A stretch of DNA of 12,875 nt from contig PMKK01000140.1 of NCBI GenBank assembly GCA_003157715.1, forward strand, positions 472 to 13,346. The letters run 5' to 3'. The DNA comes from Actinomycetota bacterium. Lineage in GTDB: Bacteria > Actinomycetota > Thermoleophilia > UBA2241. A program made the position numbers and the translations under genes. Below are positions 11,786-12,875 of this stretch, piece by piece. Below the pieces are notes generated by a model. That model was not told the DNA's origin. It worked only from the letters and a program-made list of their open reading frames with translations, and did not search any database. Numbering within the stretch: position 1 is the stretch's first letter; every line of letters starts with the position of its first letter.

Positions 11786-12875
11786 GGGACACTCGCGCTG
11801 GAACTGGTGCACGCTCCGCGAGCGAGACCCGAGCGGAGGCGGGTGCGGGTGCACGCTCCGCGAGCGCGGCTCGCTTGGCGGCGGGCGCGGACCCCGCGAG
11901 CGGCTGGCACGGCTTTCCGGCGGCCGCTCGCGTGGCGCTCGCCGACCAAGATCTGCGCGCCAACCTGCGCAACGCCACCCAGACGATCCGCGCCAAGCGC
12001 GCCGGCGCGATCGCGGAGCTGCCCGACTGGGAGGCCCTGCGCGAGGCCGCGCGCCTCGCCAAGGCCGGCGTGCTGGCGCGTCTCGACCACTATCTCGTCG
12101 AGTTCGAGGTGGCGGTGAAGGCCGCCGGCGGTCAGGTCCACTGGGCGGCCGACGCCGCTCAGGCCAACGCCATCGTGGTCGACATCGCGCGCGCCCACGC
12201 CGCCTCGGAGGTCGTCAAGATGAAGTCGCTGACGACCGACGAGATCGGCTTGAACGACGCGCTGGCGGCGGCCGGCATCCAGGCGCTCGAGACCGATCTG
12301 GCCGAACTTATCCTGCAGCTCGACGGCGACTGGTCCTCGCACATCCTCGTACCGGCCATTCACCGCAACCGGCGTGAGGTGCGCGACCTGTTCGCCCGCA
12401 CGATCGCCGCGGGGCGCGATCTCTCCGACGACCCCGGCGAGCTGGCCGAGGCGTCACGGCTGTATCTGCGCGAGCGCTTTCTCGACGCTCGCGTGGGTGT
12501 CAGCGGCGCGAACTTCGGGGTGGCGGAGACCGGCACCATCTGCATCGTCGAGTCAGAGGGCAACGGGCGCATGTGCACGACGCTGCCGCCGGTGCTGGTG
12601 ACGATCCTCGGCATCGAGAAGCTCGTACCCAGTCTCGACGACCTCGAAGTGTTCCTGCAGCTCCTGCCGCGCTCGGCCACCGGCGAGCGCATGAACCCCT
12701 ACACGTCGCTCTGGACGGGAGTGACCGCGGGGGACGGGCCTCAGGAGCTCCATGTCGTGCTGCTCGACAACGGACGCAGCGACGTGCTGCGCGACGAGGT
12801 GGGCAGACAGGCCCTGCAGTGCATCCGCTGCAGCGCCTGCCTCAACGTCTGTCCGGTCTACACCAGGGTCGGCGG
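11782..12875 (+). CDS. lutB: LutB-type lactate oxidation iron-sulfur protein, partial at the right edge
   Basis: A second subunit of the lactate oxidation complex. 364 codons are in the window and the rest is beyond the edge. The GTG at 11782 overlaps the lutA stop (GTGA). Residues 1-43 are a low-complexity extension with a duplicated segment. The LUD domain follows: RANLRNATQTIRAKRAGAI, EVVKMKSLTTDEIGLNDAL (from E143), ETDLAELILQLDGDWSSHIL, SGANFGVAETGTICIVESEG, MCTTLPPVLVTILGIEKLVP and YTSLWTGVTAGDGPQELHVV. The first [4Fe-4S] ferredoxin-type motif is complete at C347, C350, C353 and C357 (CIRCSACLNVCPVY). It has Ser352 where Gly is usual in the family. The second cluster and C-terminal part would lie beyond the edge, where lutC is also expected. 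Confidence 0.93.
   Translation, partial: MRDTRAGTGARSASETRAEAGAGARSASAARLAAGADPASGWHGFPAAARVALADQDLRANLRNATQTIRAKRAGAIAELPDWEALREAARLAKAGVLARLDHYLVEFEVAVKAAGGQVHWAADAAQANAIVVDIARAHAASEVVKMKSLTTDEIGLNDALAAAGIQALETDLAELILQLDGDWSSHILVPAIHRNRREVRDLFARTIAAGRDLSDDPGELAEASRLYLRERFLDARVGVSGANFGVAETGTICIVESEGNGRMCTTLPPVLVTILGIEKLVPSLDDLEVFLQLLPRSATGERMNPYTSLWTGVTAGDGPQELHVVLLDNGRSDVLRDEVGRQALQCIRCSACLNVCPVYTRVG
11806..11866 (+). repeat. Duplicated 19-base segment in the LutB N-terminal extension
   Basis: GGTGCACGCTCCGCGAGCG occurs at 11806-11824 and again at 11848-11866. The 42-base offset equals 14 codons, so both copies are read in the same frame and encode GARSAS twice. The region precedes the conserved LutB core. 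Confidence 0.85.

Noticed and set aside
1..12875. Mobile element, prophage, toxin-antitoxin or defence island
   Set aside because: No transposase, integrase, nuclease, methyltransferase or phage structural gene is visible. No terminal inverted repeats with target duplications were seen, and base composition is even across the window.

Overview
The window is about 70% GC or higher and densely coded, with strong G/C preference at third codon positions. This preference creates long open reading frames on the opposite strand that are not genes. The gene set includes a primary sigma factor, an RsbW-type anti-sigma ATPase, a TetR regulator, LutA/LutB, and a secreted protein with Ig-like domains. 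Together with GTG starts and GTGA/ATGA overlaps, this suggests a high-GC Gram-positive bacterium, probably Actinomycetota and possibly one of its deep classes. That is inference, because no rRNA or other decisive marker lies in the window.

Layout. On the minus strand from the left edge are the N-terminal 230 codons of the primary sigma factor (rpoD/sigA-like) and, upstream of it, a 12-helix APC-type amino acid permease. A TetR-family regulator is read divergently from the permease. Their shared promoter region holds two overlapping -10 elements around an imperfect palindrome. A plus-strand run follows: two left-handed beta-helix acyltransferases (the second clearly LpxD-like), an ADP-ribosylglycohydrolase whose start overlaps the previous stop (ATGA), and serine hydroxymethyltransferase (glyA). 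After a 350-base repeat-rich spacer comes a secreted three-domain beta-rich protein of unknown function. It is convergent with a metallo-beta-lactamase-fold hydrolase, and a very strong hairpin lies in the 3' end of the hydrolase gene. Next come an orphan RsbW-like kinase (minus strand) and, divergently, lutA and lutB, which start the lactate-oxidation operon. LutB runs off the right edge inside its first [4Fe-4S] motif.

How the parts relate. lutA-lutB is an operon by a GTGA overlap. The acyltransferase-glycohydrolase-glyA run is probably one transcript, but its joint function cannot be read from the sequence. The permease and TetR gene look like a regulator and its target.

The most unusual property is not a single gene. 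Short GC-rich tandem repeats recur across the window. Those inside genes (rpoD, permease, tetR, the LpxD-like gene, lutB) all have periods divisible by three (12, 15, 18, 18 and 42 bases) and encode low-complexity linkers or tails. The two clear intergenic arrays have periods of 16 and 19. Several genes also carry a strong inverted repeat just upstream of the start codon. I found no CRISPR array, tRNA, rRNA, insertion sequence or phage gene, and no convincing new multi-gene system.
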